Shown here one piece after another: positions 26,045 to 35,355 of a stretch of DNA of 64,000 nucleotides. The DNA is taken from assembly GCF_016908935.1 (NCBI RefSeq), contig NZ_JAFBEV010000007.1, positions 60,920 to 124,919 on the forward strand, in the 5' to 3' direction. Under the pieces are notes generated by a model. That model was not told the DNA's origin. It saw only the letters and a program-made list of their open reading frames with translations, and ran no database searches. Origin of the DNA: Sporolactobacillus spathodeae (lineage in GTDB: Bacteria > Bacillota > Bacilli > Bacillales > Sporolactobacillaceae). The position numbers were made by a program, and so were the translations under genes. Position 1 is the first letter of the stretch, and each line of letters begins with the position of its first letter.

Positions 26045-27298
26045 ATGTCTTTAATTAAATCTCTATTCACTACTTATCGCGGGCTTCCCCGCGAAGTCTA
26101 TGTACTCTTTGTCGCACATATCATCACCAATATCGGCAGCTTTGTGCAGCCGCTGCTCGTCCTGATCCTGACACAGAAAATCGGTTTGACAAGCGGTGCG
26201 GCCGGCTATTACATCACGATGCTCAGTGTTCTCTTTGCACCAGGCATGATCATCGGCGGCAAGTTGGTGGACACAATCGGCCGCAAAAAGGTTCTGCTTT
26301 TTTCGCAAATCACCGGTGCGCTCGCGACGCTCGTCTGCGGCTTCATGCAGCCTTCGATGAATATGGTTTACGTATTGATGATTTCTTCTGTTCTTTATTC
26401 TGCGGGACAACCGGCTTTCGACGCCCTGATCGCTGATATCACCGCCCCGGAAAATCGTAAGGCATCCTATTCGCTGACCTATATGGGCTGGAATCTCGGT
26501 TTCGCGATTGGACCGATTATCGGTGGTATTCTATTCAAAGACGCGTTGCCGCTCGTTTTCATCGGCGATGGTCTGACGACGTTTCTGTCTGCGTTGCTGA
26601 TTGGCTTCTTCGTATCGGAAACCAAAAATCAGGCGGATCATCTGGAACTCGGCGCCGATCGCGCAATGGAACAACGCATCGAAGGTTCCGTTTTCCGGTT
26701 ACTTTTTAAAAGGCGTATTCTGCTTTACTTCGCGCTGATTCTATTCTGTTATCAGTTTGTCTACAGCCAATGGGATTTCACCTTACCACTGCAAATGACG
26801 GAACTGTACAAGAGCAACGGTGCTGCTTTTTACGGTCTTCTGGCCAGCTGTAACGGTATCGTTGTTATCACGATCACACCGCTCATTGTCCGGTTCACGC
26901 GGCACTACCACCCGATTCGCGTAATGACCGCTGGTGGTATCTGTTACGCATTATCTTTCGGATTGTTCGGTGTCGCAGCAACCCTACCACTTTTTTATCT
27001 TGGCGTTTTCATCATGACCGTTGGTGAGATCCTGATTTCGATTAATTCATCGACATTCATTGCGGACTATACACCAGCCTCGCACCGCGGACGGGTTAGT
27101 TCGATTCTGCCGATAATCACCGGAGCTGGTTATACAATCGGGCCGGTATTGATGGGCAACGTTGTTGAATCGTTTTCGATTCGGACTGCTTGGACAATCA
27201 TCACGGTCATCGCATTGATCGCCGCCGGGATGATGGGCCTTTTGAGCAAAGCGCGACCTATCCCATCTAGAAGCGATGCGTCTCACCAGATAAATTGA
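26045..27298 (+). CDS. MFS transporter (DHA1-type, MdtH-like)
   Basis: Membrane transporter of 417 residues with 12 helices, beginning MSLIKSLFTTYRGLPREVYV. Motif A appears as GGKLVDTIGRKKVLLFSQ, and GWNLGFAIGPIIGG is the helix 5 motif. The start ATG 26045 has AGGAG upstream; an extension to 25946 overlaps the regulator gene and is rejected. It follows the XRE-cupin gene on the same strand and may be co-transcribed. Substrate unknown. Confidence 0.87.
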   Translation: MSLIKSLFTTYRGLPREVYVLFVAHIITNIGSFVQPLLVLILTQKIGLTSGAAGYYITMLSVLFAPGMIIGGKLVDTIGRKKVLLFSQITGALATLVCGFMQPSMNMVYVLMISSVLYSAGQPAFDALIADITAPENRKASYSLTYMGWNLGFAIGPIIGGILFKDALPLVFIGDGLTTFLSALLIGFFVSETKNQADHLELGADRAMEQRIEGSVFRLLFKRRILLYFALILFCYQFVYSQWDFTLPLQMTELYKSNGAAFYGLLASCNGIVVITITPLIVRFTRHYHPIRVMTAGGICYALSFGLFGVAATLPLFYLGVFIMTVGEILISINSSTFIADYTPASHRGRVSSILPIITGAGYTIGPVLMGNVVESFSIRTAWTIITVIALIAAGMMGLLSKARPIPSRSDASHQIN

Positions 27299-27305
27299 CA
27301 ATGGA

Positions 27306-27349
27306 AAAAGAGCGTCTGAAAAGTCATGCCGACTTTGAGACGCTCTTTT
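27306..27349. terminator. Bidirectional terminator
   Basis: AAAGAGCGTCT pairs with AGACGCTCTTT with an inner AAAGTC/GACTTT stem. It serves the MFS gene and the convergent levB gene. Confidence 0.85.
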
Positions 27350-27391
27350 GATAAAGCTATCGCTCGACTTGAAGATGCTCCCCATTCTTTC

Positions 27392-28930
27392 TTATTGAAA
27401 TGTACGAAGCACGAGATTCTTGAAAACTGATTGCCCCTTTAAAGAATACAAACTTATTCGATTGTCCGATGCACGCGGAAAAACCAGGTCAGAAATCGTT
27501 ATTTTCCCGTGATCGGCAAACACTTCAATACTTGTCCGGTCAACGAGGATCTTCAGATGAATGAACTTCTGATTCTTCGGCAACGGTACTCGGTTTTCCA
27601 CGTAGCGTCCGCTCTTATCCGGCTGATCCGTGAAGCTCCGATTGACATATAGAAAATGCTCCTTCGCAAATACACCAATATCAATATGCCGTTTACCATG
27701 TGCCGACTCGCGTAGACGGAAACCGGCGTTCTCAGCTTTATTCCATGAGAGGTCTACATCTAATTGATAGGCGACCGCCTCCGTATCAAGCATTTTGTTT
27801 CCTCTCACTTCAAGACGACTTGTTTGTGCCACGGGGATCATGGTCTTCTCGAGCTGACTCGCAGGCTCAGACAACAGCCTATAGGAACGCCCCACTCTGG
27901 AAAGGTGAAGCTGACGTGGCACGGATTCAAGTCCATTGAAACCGTCTTTCGTTGTCGGTGTGTTCGTCGGGTAATCCCAATTGTTCATCCAAGCCATCGC
28001 GTAGCGGCTCTTTAATGGATCCTGCGCTTGGCCATCCTCAAAAGTGACTGCTGCGTACCAGTCGAAGCCCTGATCAAGCCACTCAGGTTCAAGACGGTCC
28101 GCATGAAAAAAAGCACCGTCAAAATTTCCCGTCCAGTAAGCGTAAGTATTAGGAAGGCCTGCAGCCTTACCGTTCGCGCTGGCACCAAGAATCCAATGCA
28201 TAGTCCGATCATCAGCCCGCATCAAATAAAGATCCGGACATTCCACAATACCGATCCCCGAGGTCTCAAACCCGCTCATATACTGCCATTTCTTTAAATC
28301 CATCGATTGATAAAAACCAATTTTTGTACCTTCCGCAAGAACCATGACCCATTTTTTTCGATCATTGTCCCAGATCACTTTTGGATCGCGAAAATCCTTC
28401 ACAGCCGGATTAGTCAATACCGGTTTCTCGCCATATGGCCGGAAAGTAGTCCCATTATCCTTGCTATACCACAAATATTGCTGTTGCTTCTTTCCTTCTG
28501 GCTGCTGTGTCAGAATCGCAATTAGTGTATTTTTGCCTAATCCTGCCGTATTCCTGCTGTCGCGGATTATCGAACCCGACCAGACATCCCCGTTCCCGTT
28601 ACTGAATTTAGGAATAGTTGTTCCCCGATCATGCCAATTTATCAAATCTTTGGAGACGGCATGTCGCCAAGCTGTTCCATTCCCTGTCGGATAATCCTTA
28701 TTATAGAGATAAAAAAAATGATATTGGCCATCAAAATAAATCGGTCGCTGCGGATCATTCATCCAGTGATCGGGTACGGTAAAATGATAAACCGAACGCC
28801 AGGTGGCACTTGGTTTTTCAACGATCGATTTCTTATTCACAGCATATGGTTTGTAGAAATACGTTGCGATAAGCAAGACAAGAAGTACGAACCCGAGGGC
28901 CACATGCCATCGTTTGCGAAAATACGTCAC
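27392..28930 (-). CDS. levB: GH32 levanase (LevB-like endolevanase)
   Basis: Glycoside hydrolase family 32 enzyme of 512 residues that cuts beta-2,6-fructan (levan). An N-terminal hydrophobic segment (about residues 10-26) suggests a membrane anchor or signal. The nucleophile motif WMNDP places Asp59; the transition-state stabiliser FRDP has Asp182; the acid/base motif ECPD has Glu230. It resembles B. subtilis LevB strongly throughout (YAYWTGNFDG, RYAMAWMNNWDYPTNTP, KRHIDIGVFA). The start is GTG 28930 with GGGGG upstream. As in B. subtilis it follows sacB, but a terminator intervenes. Confidence 0.93.
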   Translation of the reverse strand: MTYFRKRWHVALGFVLLVLLIATYFYKPYAVNKKSIVEKPSATWRSVYHFTVPDHWMNDPQRPIYFDGQYHFFYLYNKDYPTGNGTAWRHAVSKDLINWHDRGTTIPKFSNGNGDVWSGSIIRDSRNTAGLGKNTLIAILTQQPEGKKQQQYLWYSKDNGTTFRPYGEKPVLTNPAVKDFRDPKVIWDNDRKKWVMVLAEGTKIGFYQSMDLKKWQYMSGFETSGIGIVECPDLYLMRADDRTMHWILGASANGKAAGLPNTYAYWTGNFDGAFFHADRLEPEWLDQGFDWYAAVTFEDGQAQDPLKSRYAMAWMNNWDYPTNTPTTKDGFNGLESVPRQLHLSRVGRSYRLLSEPASQLEKTMIPVAQTSRLEVRGNKMLDTEAVAYQLDVDLSWNKAENAGFRLRESAHGKRHIDIGVFAKEHFLYVNRSFTDQPDKSGRYVENRVPLPKNQKFIHLKILVDRTSIEVFADHGKITISDLVFPRASDNRISLYSLKGQSVFKNLVLRTFQ

Positions 28931-28978
28931 GTCGTTGCAGCCCCCTTCTTTTGGGTTATTCTTTCAAAAAAAGCAAAA

Positions 28979-29005
28979 GGAATACCAGATAGCCACCGGT
29001 ATTCC
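28979..29005 (-). terminator. Terminator between sacB and levB
   Basis: GGAATACC and GGTATTCC form an 8-bp stem; on the minus strand it is followed by TTTTGCTTTTTTT. It should reduce read-through from sacB into levB. Confidence 0.75.
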
Positions 29006-29022
29006 CCTTACCCATTGTGCAC

Positions 29023-30546
29023 TTAATTTTCCACAGTCAACTGGCCTTGAGCCAATATTTGATTCGGTACAACCGAAGTGCTCGTTCCATCCAAACGTAT
29101 CAAGAAACTCGGTGCAAACGTTGATTGGTGCTCAGCAAACAGCCCGCGATTGGTCATATAGCTCGTGATCACAACATTATTGCCGCGTTTCTGCGGAATA
29201 GCAAAATGAGAGTACGTCCAAGTCAAATCATTCGGTTCTAGATTCATCCGCAAGATAAGCCCGCTACCATTGAGCGGACGATAAGGACCGGTCAATGAAT
29301 GCGACACAAAACCGAGCATATAAACGTCCTTATCGCTGATTCCATCAATCGTCATTTTCGCGCCGCGGGAATCCGTGAATAGATACCATTTTCCGTCTTT
29401 TTTAAAAACGTTGGCGCGCTCAATCTCGTCCGTTACCGTATTTGAAGTGATGAGTGGCTTCATCACTTTCTTCAAAGTATAATCATTATTTAATTCAATA
29501 ATACCAAGCGCTCCATTTGCCGCAGCGGCCAAACGACGCTTCGGACTCTTCAGCAAGTTGGCACGTTCCTGCTGGAAAAAGCGGAAATTGCCGCCGTAAT
29601 AAGCCCGATTATCCAGCTGTTCCTCACCTTGGTACCCATCTTCGTTCCCGGTATTGGCTTCGAAAACAAGATATTTATGGCCATTGTCTTCAACATAATG
29701 TGGATCCCGTAACGTATGGTTATCCAGTGGATCCTGTATGCTTTGATCAGCCGTCTGATAATACTTGGTATCGCCAGCAAAAATGGATTTATAATCTTCC
29801 GTGCCGTCAATCTTCAGAAGATCTTTGTCCTGCTGGCTGACATTGACCTGTGCCGTGGTCAGTATCTGATTCCCGTACAGCTTTTGCTCCGGAGCCCAAG
29901 GCTCACGGTTCGTATAGAAAAGTCGAATTTTTCCGTCTGCCGTCAATGTAGCCGAGCCGGACCACTCTTCGGCTTGTTGCTTCAAATAAGAATCGTCTGT
30001 TTTCAAATGCGCGTCTGGTTCAAAGACGCGACCGGCATTTTTCCAGCTGTCAATCGATGTATCACCGATTTTTTGGTAAAAAAGATAAATGAACGTGTCG
30101 CTGGCATTTTTCGGATTGCCTGCTAGAGCAAATACAATATGGTAGCCCTTGTAATCGGCAACTGTTCCGTCCGCATTCTGCAACGGCCAGCTGTCCCAAA
30201 CATCGAGTGCGTACGGATTTCCCGAACTGTCTTTAGCCGTTGCGGATGCCAAATTTTTAATGGCAGAAGCATCAAAATCAGGCACTTTAAAACGCGAACT
30301 ATCCTGCTGTTTGACGATTTCCGCCATATCCGAACGCGTGAGATGAGAAATACCGTATGATTGATTAAATAAGTTGTCGTCTGGATAACGGTTATCCTGA
30401 TGAGAGTCCTTCTTATCGTAATTTCCGTAATTATTGTCGCCCGTATCATCTGCTGGACTAGCAAATGCGTGTAGAGCGCCGCCAAAAGATAGCGCAACAG
30501 TAAAAACTAATGCAGACAATCTTCTAACCATTTTGTTGGATTTCAT
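29023..30546 (-). CDS. sacB: Levansucrase (GH68)
   Basis: Secreted enzyme of 507 residues that splits sucrose and builds levan. The start ATG 30546 has AAGGAG 10 nt upstream. The signal peptide ends around AFA at residues 27-29. Catalytic residues are visible: nucleophile Asp118 in VWDSWP, stabiliser Asp281 in LRDPHYV, acid/base Glu376 in DEIERANV. The segment after the signal (residues 30-60) is rich in D, N and Y. With levB downstream this forms a levan synthesis and turnover locus. No SacY-type antiterminator site was recognised in the 5' region. Confidence 0.96.
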   Translation of the reverse strand: MKSNKMVRRLSALVFTVALSFGGALHAFASPADDTGDNNYGNYDKKDSHQDNRYPDDNLFNQSYGISHLTRSDMAEIVKQQDSSRFKVPDFDASAIKNLASATAKDSSGNPYALDVWDSWPLQNADGTVADYKGYHIVFALAGNPKNASDTFIYLFYQKIGDTSIDSWKNAGRVFEPDAHLKTDDSYLKQQAEEWSGSATLTADGKIRLFYTNREPWAPEQKLYGNQILTTAQVNVSQQDKDLLKIDGTEDYKSIFAGDTKYYQTADQSIQDPLDNHTLRDPHYVEDNGHKYLVFEANTGNEDGYQGEEQLDNRAYYGGNFRFFQQERANLLKSPKRRLAAAANGALGIIELNNDYTLKKVMKPLITSNTVTDEIERANVFKKDGKWYLFTDSRGAKMTIDGISDKDVYMLGFVSHSLTGPYRPLNGSGLILRMNLEPNDLTWTYSHFAIPQKRGNNVVITSYMTNRGLFAEHQSTFAPSFLIRLDGTSTSVVPNQILAQGQLTVEN

Positions 30547-30668
30547 TCGTTGATCGCTCCTTAGCAAGTTTTCAGCGGATGCTGCAAAATGTTTTTCCTG
30601 ATGTCTCCATTGCGCGCGCTGCAAGGAAATTGTGTTTTGTCGATTTATAGCGACGTGATTGCCTCCTA

Positions 30669-30698
30669 ATGATAGATTTGCGCTACCTGATCCGTCAA
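30669..30698 (-). promoter_or_regulatory. Candidate sacB promoter
   Basis: On the minus strand TTGACG (30698-30693), an 18-nt spacer and TATCAT (30674-30669), giving a leader of about 115 nt. A second possible -35 (TTGACT) lies about 45 nt upstream. The leader has an AGGAGG (30667-30662) with no start codon behind it. Confidence 0.5.
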
Positions 30699-30941
30699 CT
30701 GTAAAAAGGAGGATCTATTGCTTATTTGTTCCAAACAGTCAAACTCTTGTTTCATGAATAAAGTGCAGATTTTTATGACGTTTATGACAAAAATTCTTTA
30801 TTTTAGATGGCCATTCTACCTTAAAAACAAGTCTATAAGACAAATTCTTCGGTTGATTTATGCAATGATTATCGTTACCTAGCTGTTATCCTTCTGTAAT
30901 AATCACAGGACGAAAGTTGGAAAATAGATATTTATTAAAAA

Positions 30942-31043
30942 GGACTGTTAAAAATTGTTATTGTCTATCTATGCGTCATATGCTCGTTCGCCGTGGGCGC
31001 TACCCACGAGCCTCCTCGAACAGGCAATAATCTGCGAGGCCCA
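30942..31043 (+). repeat. Family B repeat, truncated, with a foreign hairpin at its end
   Basis: Starts GGACTGTTAAAAATTG (a degenerate family B end), then CTCGTTCGCCGTGGGCG, the CACGAGCC arm and GAACAGGCAATAATCTG, ending at GCGAGGCCCA. It is followed directly by a 10-bp inverted repeat TTTCCCATTT/AAATGGGAAA (31044-31053 and 31063-31072). The rest of family B is missing. Confidence 0.65.
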
Positions 31044-31091
31044 TTTCCCATTTGGCCTATTTAAATGGGAAACCGCTAAGCCTAGCTCAAA

Positions 31092-31290
31092 CTAAGATAA
31101 ACTTTGGCATAGCCAAGTCTTTTTTGCAAAAATTGCGCGCCGGCTGCTCGCTTGCCGCGGGCGATCCGTGAGCCTCCTCAGACAAGCTAGAATCTGCGGG
31201 GTCTCACTTGGCTCGCTTTTCCCGCAGGCGTCTCGCGCCTTCGCTCCATTTTTTTCACAAAATCTTATACATTCTTGTCTTTTCAAAAAA
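31092..31290 (+). repeat. Family A repeat, full-length
   Basis: A well-preserved copy: hairpin CTTTGGCATAGCCAAG, T-run, core CTCGCTTGCCGCGGGCG, GATCCGTGAGCC with GGCTCGC arm, CCCGCAGGCGTCTCGCGCC hairpin, and the tail ATCTTATACATTCTTGTC. The tail abuts the T-tract of the aroD terminator at 31291. Confidence 0.9.
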
Positions 31291-31328
31291 AGCACAGGAA
31301 GAAAAACTCGAGTTTTTCTTCCTGTGCT
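31291..31328 (-). terminator. aroD terminator: 38-bp perfect palindrome
   Basis: Nineteen bases (31291-31309) are followed by their exact reverse complement (31310-31328), centred on CTCGAG. On the minus strand a run of seven T follows. It ends the aroE-aroD unit. Confidence 0.85.
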
Positions 31329-31392
31329 GCTACAATTTATGCCGAGATCTTAACTTTACAAAGAAGTTTCGCTCAAATTTCGCAGCTTTTTT

Positions 31393-32160
31393 CTACAATC
31401 TGTCGTGAATAACCGCTAACGCTTGCCTGAGCTCTTTGACTGGAATTTGTCCGGGTGCTGAAGCTGTTTGACCAACGCCAAAGGTCATTGCGGATCCGAA
31501 CACTTCGCCGCATAGACGGCTGATCGCACCTAATCCGCCCATAGCCATCGTAATCATCGGACGGTCGGCATATTTTCTGTTCATTTCTTCCGTTGCCTCT
31601 AACAAGGTAAGCACATCCGCTTGGCATCGTGGCATGACGGCAATTTTTGGGATATCGGCGCCATAGGTTTGCATTTGTCTCAGACGCGCGACCAGCTCTG
31701 ATTTGTCAGGCGTTCCGTTGAAATCGTGACTGGACATAATCACACGGACAGCATTTGCCTTGGCGGAAGCAACGAGCTCTTGAACAATTTTTTCTCCAGC
31801 AGACCATTCCACATCAATGAAATCTGCCTGATTTGTATGAATGATCCATTTGTTAAGCGCCACATAGTCCGCTTTGCTGATTTCTTTCTCGCCACCTTCA
31901 TCCTTGCTCCTAAACGTGACAATCAGTAGTTTATCGGCAAGCCGTTCATGAAGAAGAGCCATCATCTCTTGAACTGCCGCGAAGTCATTCGAATTTTGAA
32001 AGGCATCCAAGCGCCACTCAATCGCATCAGGCTGTAAATCTAGAGCGCTTGCTAGTTCCTGCATGATCCTGTCTCTCGTTTGTCCAACAAGTGGAATAAT
32101 GATTTTCGGGATACCTTCACCGATACTGACATGCTTAATCCGCAGAATCTTGCTGATCAT
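31393..32160 (-). CDS. aroD: 3-dehydroquinate dehydratase, type I
   Basis: Converts 3-dehydroquinate to 3-dehydroshikimate through a Schiff base. The 255-residue protein has Glu48 and Arg50 (IEWRLD), catalytic His145 in SSHDF and Schiff-base Lys172 in PKIAVMP. The C-terminal FGVGQTASAPGQIP loop is typical. The start ATG 32160 lies 3 nt after the aroE stop codon. With aroE it forms a two-gene unit like Listeria lmo0490-0491. That pairing may serve quinate or shikimate use rather than bulk aromatic synthesis. Confidence 0.95.
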   Translation of the reverse strand: MISKILRIKHVSIGEGIPKIIIPLVGQTRDRIMQELASALDLQPDAIEWRLDAFQNSNDFAAVQEMMALLHERLADKLLIVTFRSKDEGGEKEISKADYVALNKWIIHTNQADFIDVEWSAGEKIVQELVASAKANAVRVIMSSHDFNGTPDKSELVARLRQMQTYGADIPKIAVMPRCQADVLTLLEATEEMNRKYADRPMITMAMGGLGAISRLCGEVFGSAMTFGVGQTASAPGQIPVKELRQALAVIHDRL

Positions 32161-32163
32161 CGC

Positions 32164-33054
32164 TTAGAATCCCATCCGTTCTTTGACAAAGTCAATCGGC
32201 ATTGCTTGACCGAACCAAATTTTAAAAGCCTCAGCACCTTGAAAGAGCACCATATTCAAACCGTTGCTTATCTTCTTGCAGCCGGCTTCTTCCGCCAATT
32301 CCAGCAACTTGGTTTTCCGTGGCATATAAATAACATCGGACACCACCAGTTCGGAACGCAGCCAACTCGAATCAGGAATCAGACTTTGTCCTTCTAACGG
32401 ACGCATGCCGACGTTCGTTGCATTTGTCAGAATATCGCTCGTGCGGATTTCTTCCTTCAGTCTCTCCGTATCTTCAAGCGAATAGAAATGGGCCTGGCAG
32501 GATGTGCCCGTCATTTCATCATTTATTATGCGCGTATTACGTTCAGCATTTGCAAGAGACGGACCCTCGTGGTTAAAAATAGAAATTTCTGCTAAACCAT
32601 CAAGCGCGGCCTGAATCGCGATTGCCGTTGCCGCGCCGCCCGCACCTAAGAGCGTCATCTTTTTTCCATTGATGCCGACTCCCGTTTCTTTCAAGCCATG
32701 AACATAGCCGAGACCGTCTGTATTGTGTCCGATCAGTCTCCCATTTTCGTTGACGACCGTGTTGACCGCGCCGGCAAACTTAGCGGCAGGCGATAGCTCG
32801 TCCAAATAAGGGATGATTTTCTTTTTATTCGGCATCGACACATTCCAGCCGCGAATAGCCAATGCGCGAAATCCCTTAATCACATCTTCAAGCTGCTCAC
32901 TGCCGACTTCAAAAGCCATGTAAGCCGCATTCAGTCCCAATTTCTTCAGCGACAAATTATGCATTCGCGGGGAAATTGAATGGCCAATGGGTGTCGCAAG
33001 TAATGCAATCAGTTGCGTCCTTCCGTCAATCCGATCTTCGTGAAACTCTTCCAT
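32164..33054 (-). CDS. aroE: Shikimate/quinate dehydrogenase (YdiB-like AroE)
   Basis: NAD(P)-dependent dehydrogenase of 296 residues. Substrate-site motif HSISPRMHN, the NVSMPNKKKI block with the catalytic lysine, GHNTDGLGYV, and the nucleotide loop GAGGAATA are all present. The start is ATG 33054 with GAGGG about 10 nt upstream; an earlier in-frame start at 33087 is less likely. It precedes aroD. The pairing and the sequence style suggest a YdiB/quinate-type enzyme, though shikimate activity is likely too. Confidence 0.9.
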   Translation of the reverse strand: MEEFHEDRIDGRTQLIALLATPIGHSISPRMHNLSLKKLGLNAAYMAFEVGSEQLEDVIKGFRALAIRGWNVSMPNKKKIIPYLDELSPAAKFAGAVNTVVNENGRLIGHNTDGLGYVHGLKETGVGINGKKMTLLGAGGAATAIAIQAALDGLAEISIFNHEGPSLANAERNTRIINDEMTGTSCQAHFYSLEDTERLKEEIRTSDILTNATNVGMRPLEGQSLIPDSSWLRSELVVSDVIYMPRKTKLLELAEEAGCKKISNGLNMVLFQGAEAFKIWFGQAMPIDFVKERMGF

Positions 33055-33112
33055 CCTTCTCAATCCCTCAAGCGATAGTATCCGCACGCATGCCGCAGTT
33101 TGTGCGGTGATA

Positions 33113-34123
33113 TTATTTCTTGCTGATCAGAACCTGATTCACTTGATTTGGGCTCGTCCCCGTCTTCAGTACAGACAGCACATCATTCAGACTGATCTCC
33201 ACCATGTTCTTCACGGCAAGATTCGTATAGAAACCGATATGTGGCGTGATCAAAACGTTAGTCATTGCGCGCAGTGTCTTCAAGTGTTCGCTTGGAATAT
33301 CTTTGCCGCGCAAATCGATATTGAAGAATTTTTCCTCACCAACTAGTGTATCGAGCGCTGCGCCGGCGATTTTTTTATCGTTCAAAGTCGCAATTAAAGC
33401 GTCTGTATCGACAACTGGGCCACGGGAGGCGTTAATCAAGTAAGCATCCGGCTTCATCAATGCGAGCGCTGCTGCGTCTATCAGTTTCTCAGTCGTATTC
33501 AGCAGTGGGACATGCAACGTAACAATATCAGCCCGCTTCAGCAATTCTTCTTTAGTCACATAGGTCAGGACATCGCGCAGATCTTCGCGTTCAACGATAT
33601 CATTTGCAATGACTGTCGCACCGAGTCCTTTGAACAAGCGAGCCACCGTACCGCCAATTCGGCCGGCGCCAATGACACCGACCGTCAGTGAACGAATTTC
33701 GCGTGCCATCAGACCGGCCCAGCGAAAATCTTGTTCTGCCTCACGTGCTTCGAACTGCGGCAGATTGCGAATCAGACGCATCGTCTGCGTCACCGCCAGT
33801 TCCGCAACAGAATTTGGTGAATAGGCCGGTACATTGGTGACGATCAGCCCATTCGCAGATGCTTTTTCTAGATCAAACACATCGTAACCGGCTGTGCGCG
33901 TAGATAGTTGCTTTATCCCGTACGTGCGAAGCGTCTTATAAATACTTTCATCATCGAGGCGATTACGCTGTTGGATGACAAGTCCATCATAACCTTTGAC
34001 TAGTTTTACCGTTTCTGTGTCCAGTTCAAGCTGATTGGTATCCACAACCGCATCGTGAGCATCCGCCCACTCGCGAATCGCCTGCTGCTCATCATCACGG
34101 ACCGAAAACATCAATATTTTCAT
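33113..34123 (-). CDS. D-2-hydroxyacid dehydrogenase (D-lactate dehydrogenase type)
   Basis: NAD-dependent enzyme of 336 residues, likely reducing pyruvate to D-lactate. The Rossmann motif GAGRIGG is at 152-158. Catalytic Arg234 lies in NASRGP, an acid in VGEEKFF (263-264) and His295 in TPHIGF. Length and layout (RTAGYDVFDLEKA, AYSPNSVAELA) match D-LDH of lactic acid bacteria. The start ATG 34123 has GGAGG upstream. A D-LDH fits a D-lactate producer such as Sporolactobacillus. A 2-ketoacid reductase of another range cannot be excluded. Confidence 0.85.
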   Translation of the reverse strand: MKILMFSVRDDEQQAIREWADAHDAVVDTNQLELDTETVKLVKGYDGLVIQQRNRLDDESIYKTLRTYGIKQLSTRTAGYDVFDLEKASANGLIVTNVPAYSPNSVAELAVTQTMRLIRNLPQFEAREAEQDFRWAGLMAREIRSLTVGVIGAGRIGGTVARLFKGLGATVIANDIVEREDLRDVLTYVTKEELLKRADIVTLHVPLLNTTEKLIDAAALALMKPDAYLINASRGPVVDTDALIATLNDKKIAGAALDTLVGEEKFFNIDLRGKDIPSEHLKTLRAMTNVLITPHIGFYTNLAVKNMVEISLNDVLSVLKTGTSPNQVNQVLISKK

Positions 34124-34205
34124 CAATGATTCCTCCAATTTTTCTTTTATCTTATCTTTTCTTTTACTCTATCAAAGCAAAATTGTACTTCTAAACTTTT
34201 TAGAA

Positions 34206-34245
34206 ACTGGGCTCCGGTCGCTCGCTTTTCCCGCAAAGAGCAGAG
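34206..34245 (+). repeat. Rearranged family A fragment
   Basis: GCTCCGGTCGCTCGCTTTTC continues into CCGCAAAGAGCAGAGCGC. This joins the start of the core to the 3' arm with the middle deleted. The rest of the interval 34124-34430 holds only this fragment and the murI terminator. Confidence 0.5.
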
Positions 34246-34353
34246 CGCTAAGCTGGATTTTGTCCGTAAATAGAAGAACTCCCTCTATTTCCATGTTCAG
34301 TAGTGTCCCGCCGCCCCAAGCGGGTCCTGAATGTTTCTCATCTTTTTAATAAA

Positions 34354-34383
34354 AACCACACGGACTTTTTTATCCATGTGGTT
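34354..34383 (-). terminator. murI terminator
   Basis: On the minus strand AACCACATGGA pairs with TCCGTGTGGTT (one wobble), followed by TTTATT. Confidence 0.75.
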
Positions 34384-34430
34384 GTTTTCCCAAGAAGTGA
34401 TTCCAGTTATAGCAAATTGCAAAATATCTG

Positions 34431-35210
34431 TCAATATAAATCATCTAATCTTTTGAAAATATCGTGATAATGGCTCAAGAGCTGTGGATCAGCTACCGCG
34501 ATGCCCGAACGATAAAAAGTGATCGCTCCGGCCCCGCCACCAATCTCCCCACGTTCTGCCAACTGATGTCTCAGATGGTTTGACGTGCCGATACTGCCGT
34601 CAATGATGTCTGTATCCTCCGGGAAAATCTGTCGAATGCTATCCTTAAAAAGTGGGAAATGCGTGCAGCCAAGCACGACGGTACCATATTCAGAAAGATT
34701 AAGACCCGAGGCCGCTTTCTTTAAATAGGGAATCACTTGCTCCGGATCGAAAACGAAACGCTCGGCAAAGCGGACAAGACCTGGTAACGGCAGACTGTCG
34801 ACAATCTCATCATGGTCAATCCGTTCAACAAGATGATGAAATTTAGCCTCTTTAAGCGTCAATTCTGTCGCAAGCACCAGCACCTTTCTCCGCTTCCTTG
34901 TGCTGACCTGAACAGCCGGTTTCACCGCAGGTTCGATGCCGATTATCGGGAAAGCGTAGGTCCGACGCAGTTCCTCAATCGCTATGCTCGTCGCTGTATT
35001 GCAAGCAACGACAAGTGCCTTGACGCTTTGCGATGCGATGAAATCAGCCGCTTCAAGAACAAACGCACGGACCTCCTCTTTTGATTTTTCCCCGTATGGG
35101 ACATGCGCTGTATCTGCATAAAAGAGATAATCTTCATCGGGAAGTATCTTTCTGGCTTGGTGCAGTACGGTCAAACCGCCAATGCCAGAATCAAAAAAAG
35201 CAATTTTCAA
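34431..35210 (-). CDS. murI: Glutamate racemase
   Basis: Makes D-glutamate for peptidoglycan. The 259-residue protein has the cofactor-free racemase pair Cys70 (VVACNTATS) and Cys182 (VLGCTHFP), with Asp7 in FFDSGIGG and PYG in HVPYGEKS. The start is TTG 35210, with GGAG 10 nt upstream. The open frame continues to 35444, but that extension runs into the family A repeat at 35356 and is not protein-coding. Automated annotation could easily call the longer form. Confidence 0.94.
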   Translation of the reverse strand: MKIAFFDSGIGGLTVLHQARKILPDEDYLFYADTAHVPYGEKSKEEVRAFVLEAADFIASQSVKALVVACNTATSIAIEELRRTYAFPIIGIEPAVKPAVQVSTRKRRKVLVLATELTLKEAKFHHLVERIDHDEIVDSLPLPGLVRFAERFVFDPEQVIPYLKKAASGLNLSEYGTVVLGCTHFPLFKDSIRQIFPEDTDIIDGSIGTSNHLRHQLAERGEIGGGAGAITFYRSGIAVADPQLLSHYHDIFKRLDDLY

Positions 35211-35355
35211 CGTGTTCACACTCCATACTGACTTTATAACCACAATTGCTATTATAATACCTGGACGCGCCGCAGACATTAAAATTATCCAAACATGAAC
35301 GACTGTTTTTAATGAAGGAACCGGCGCAATGCCCTGTTTATTGCCCATCAGTGGG

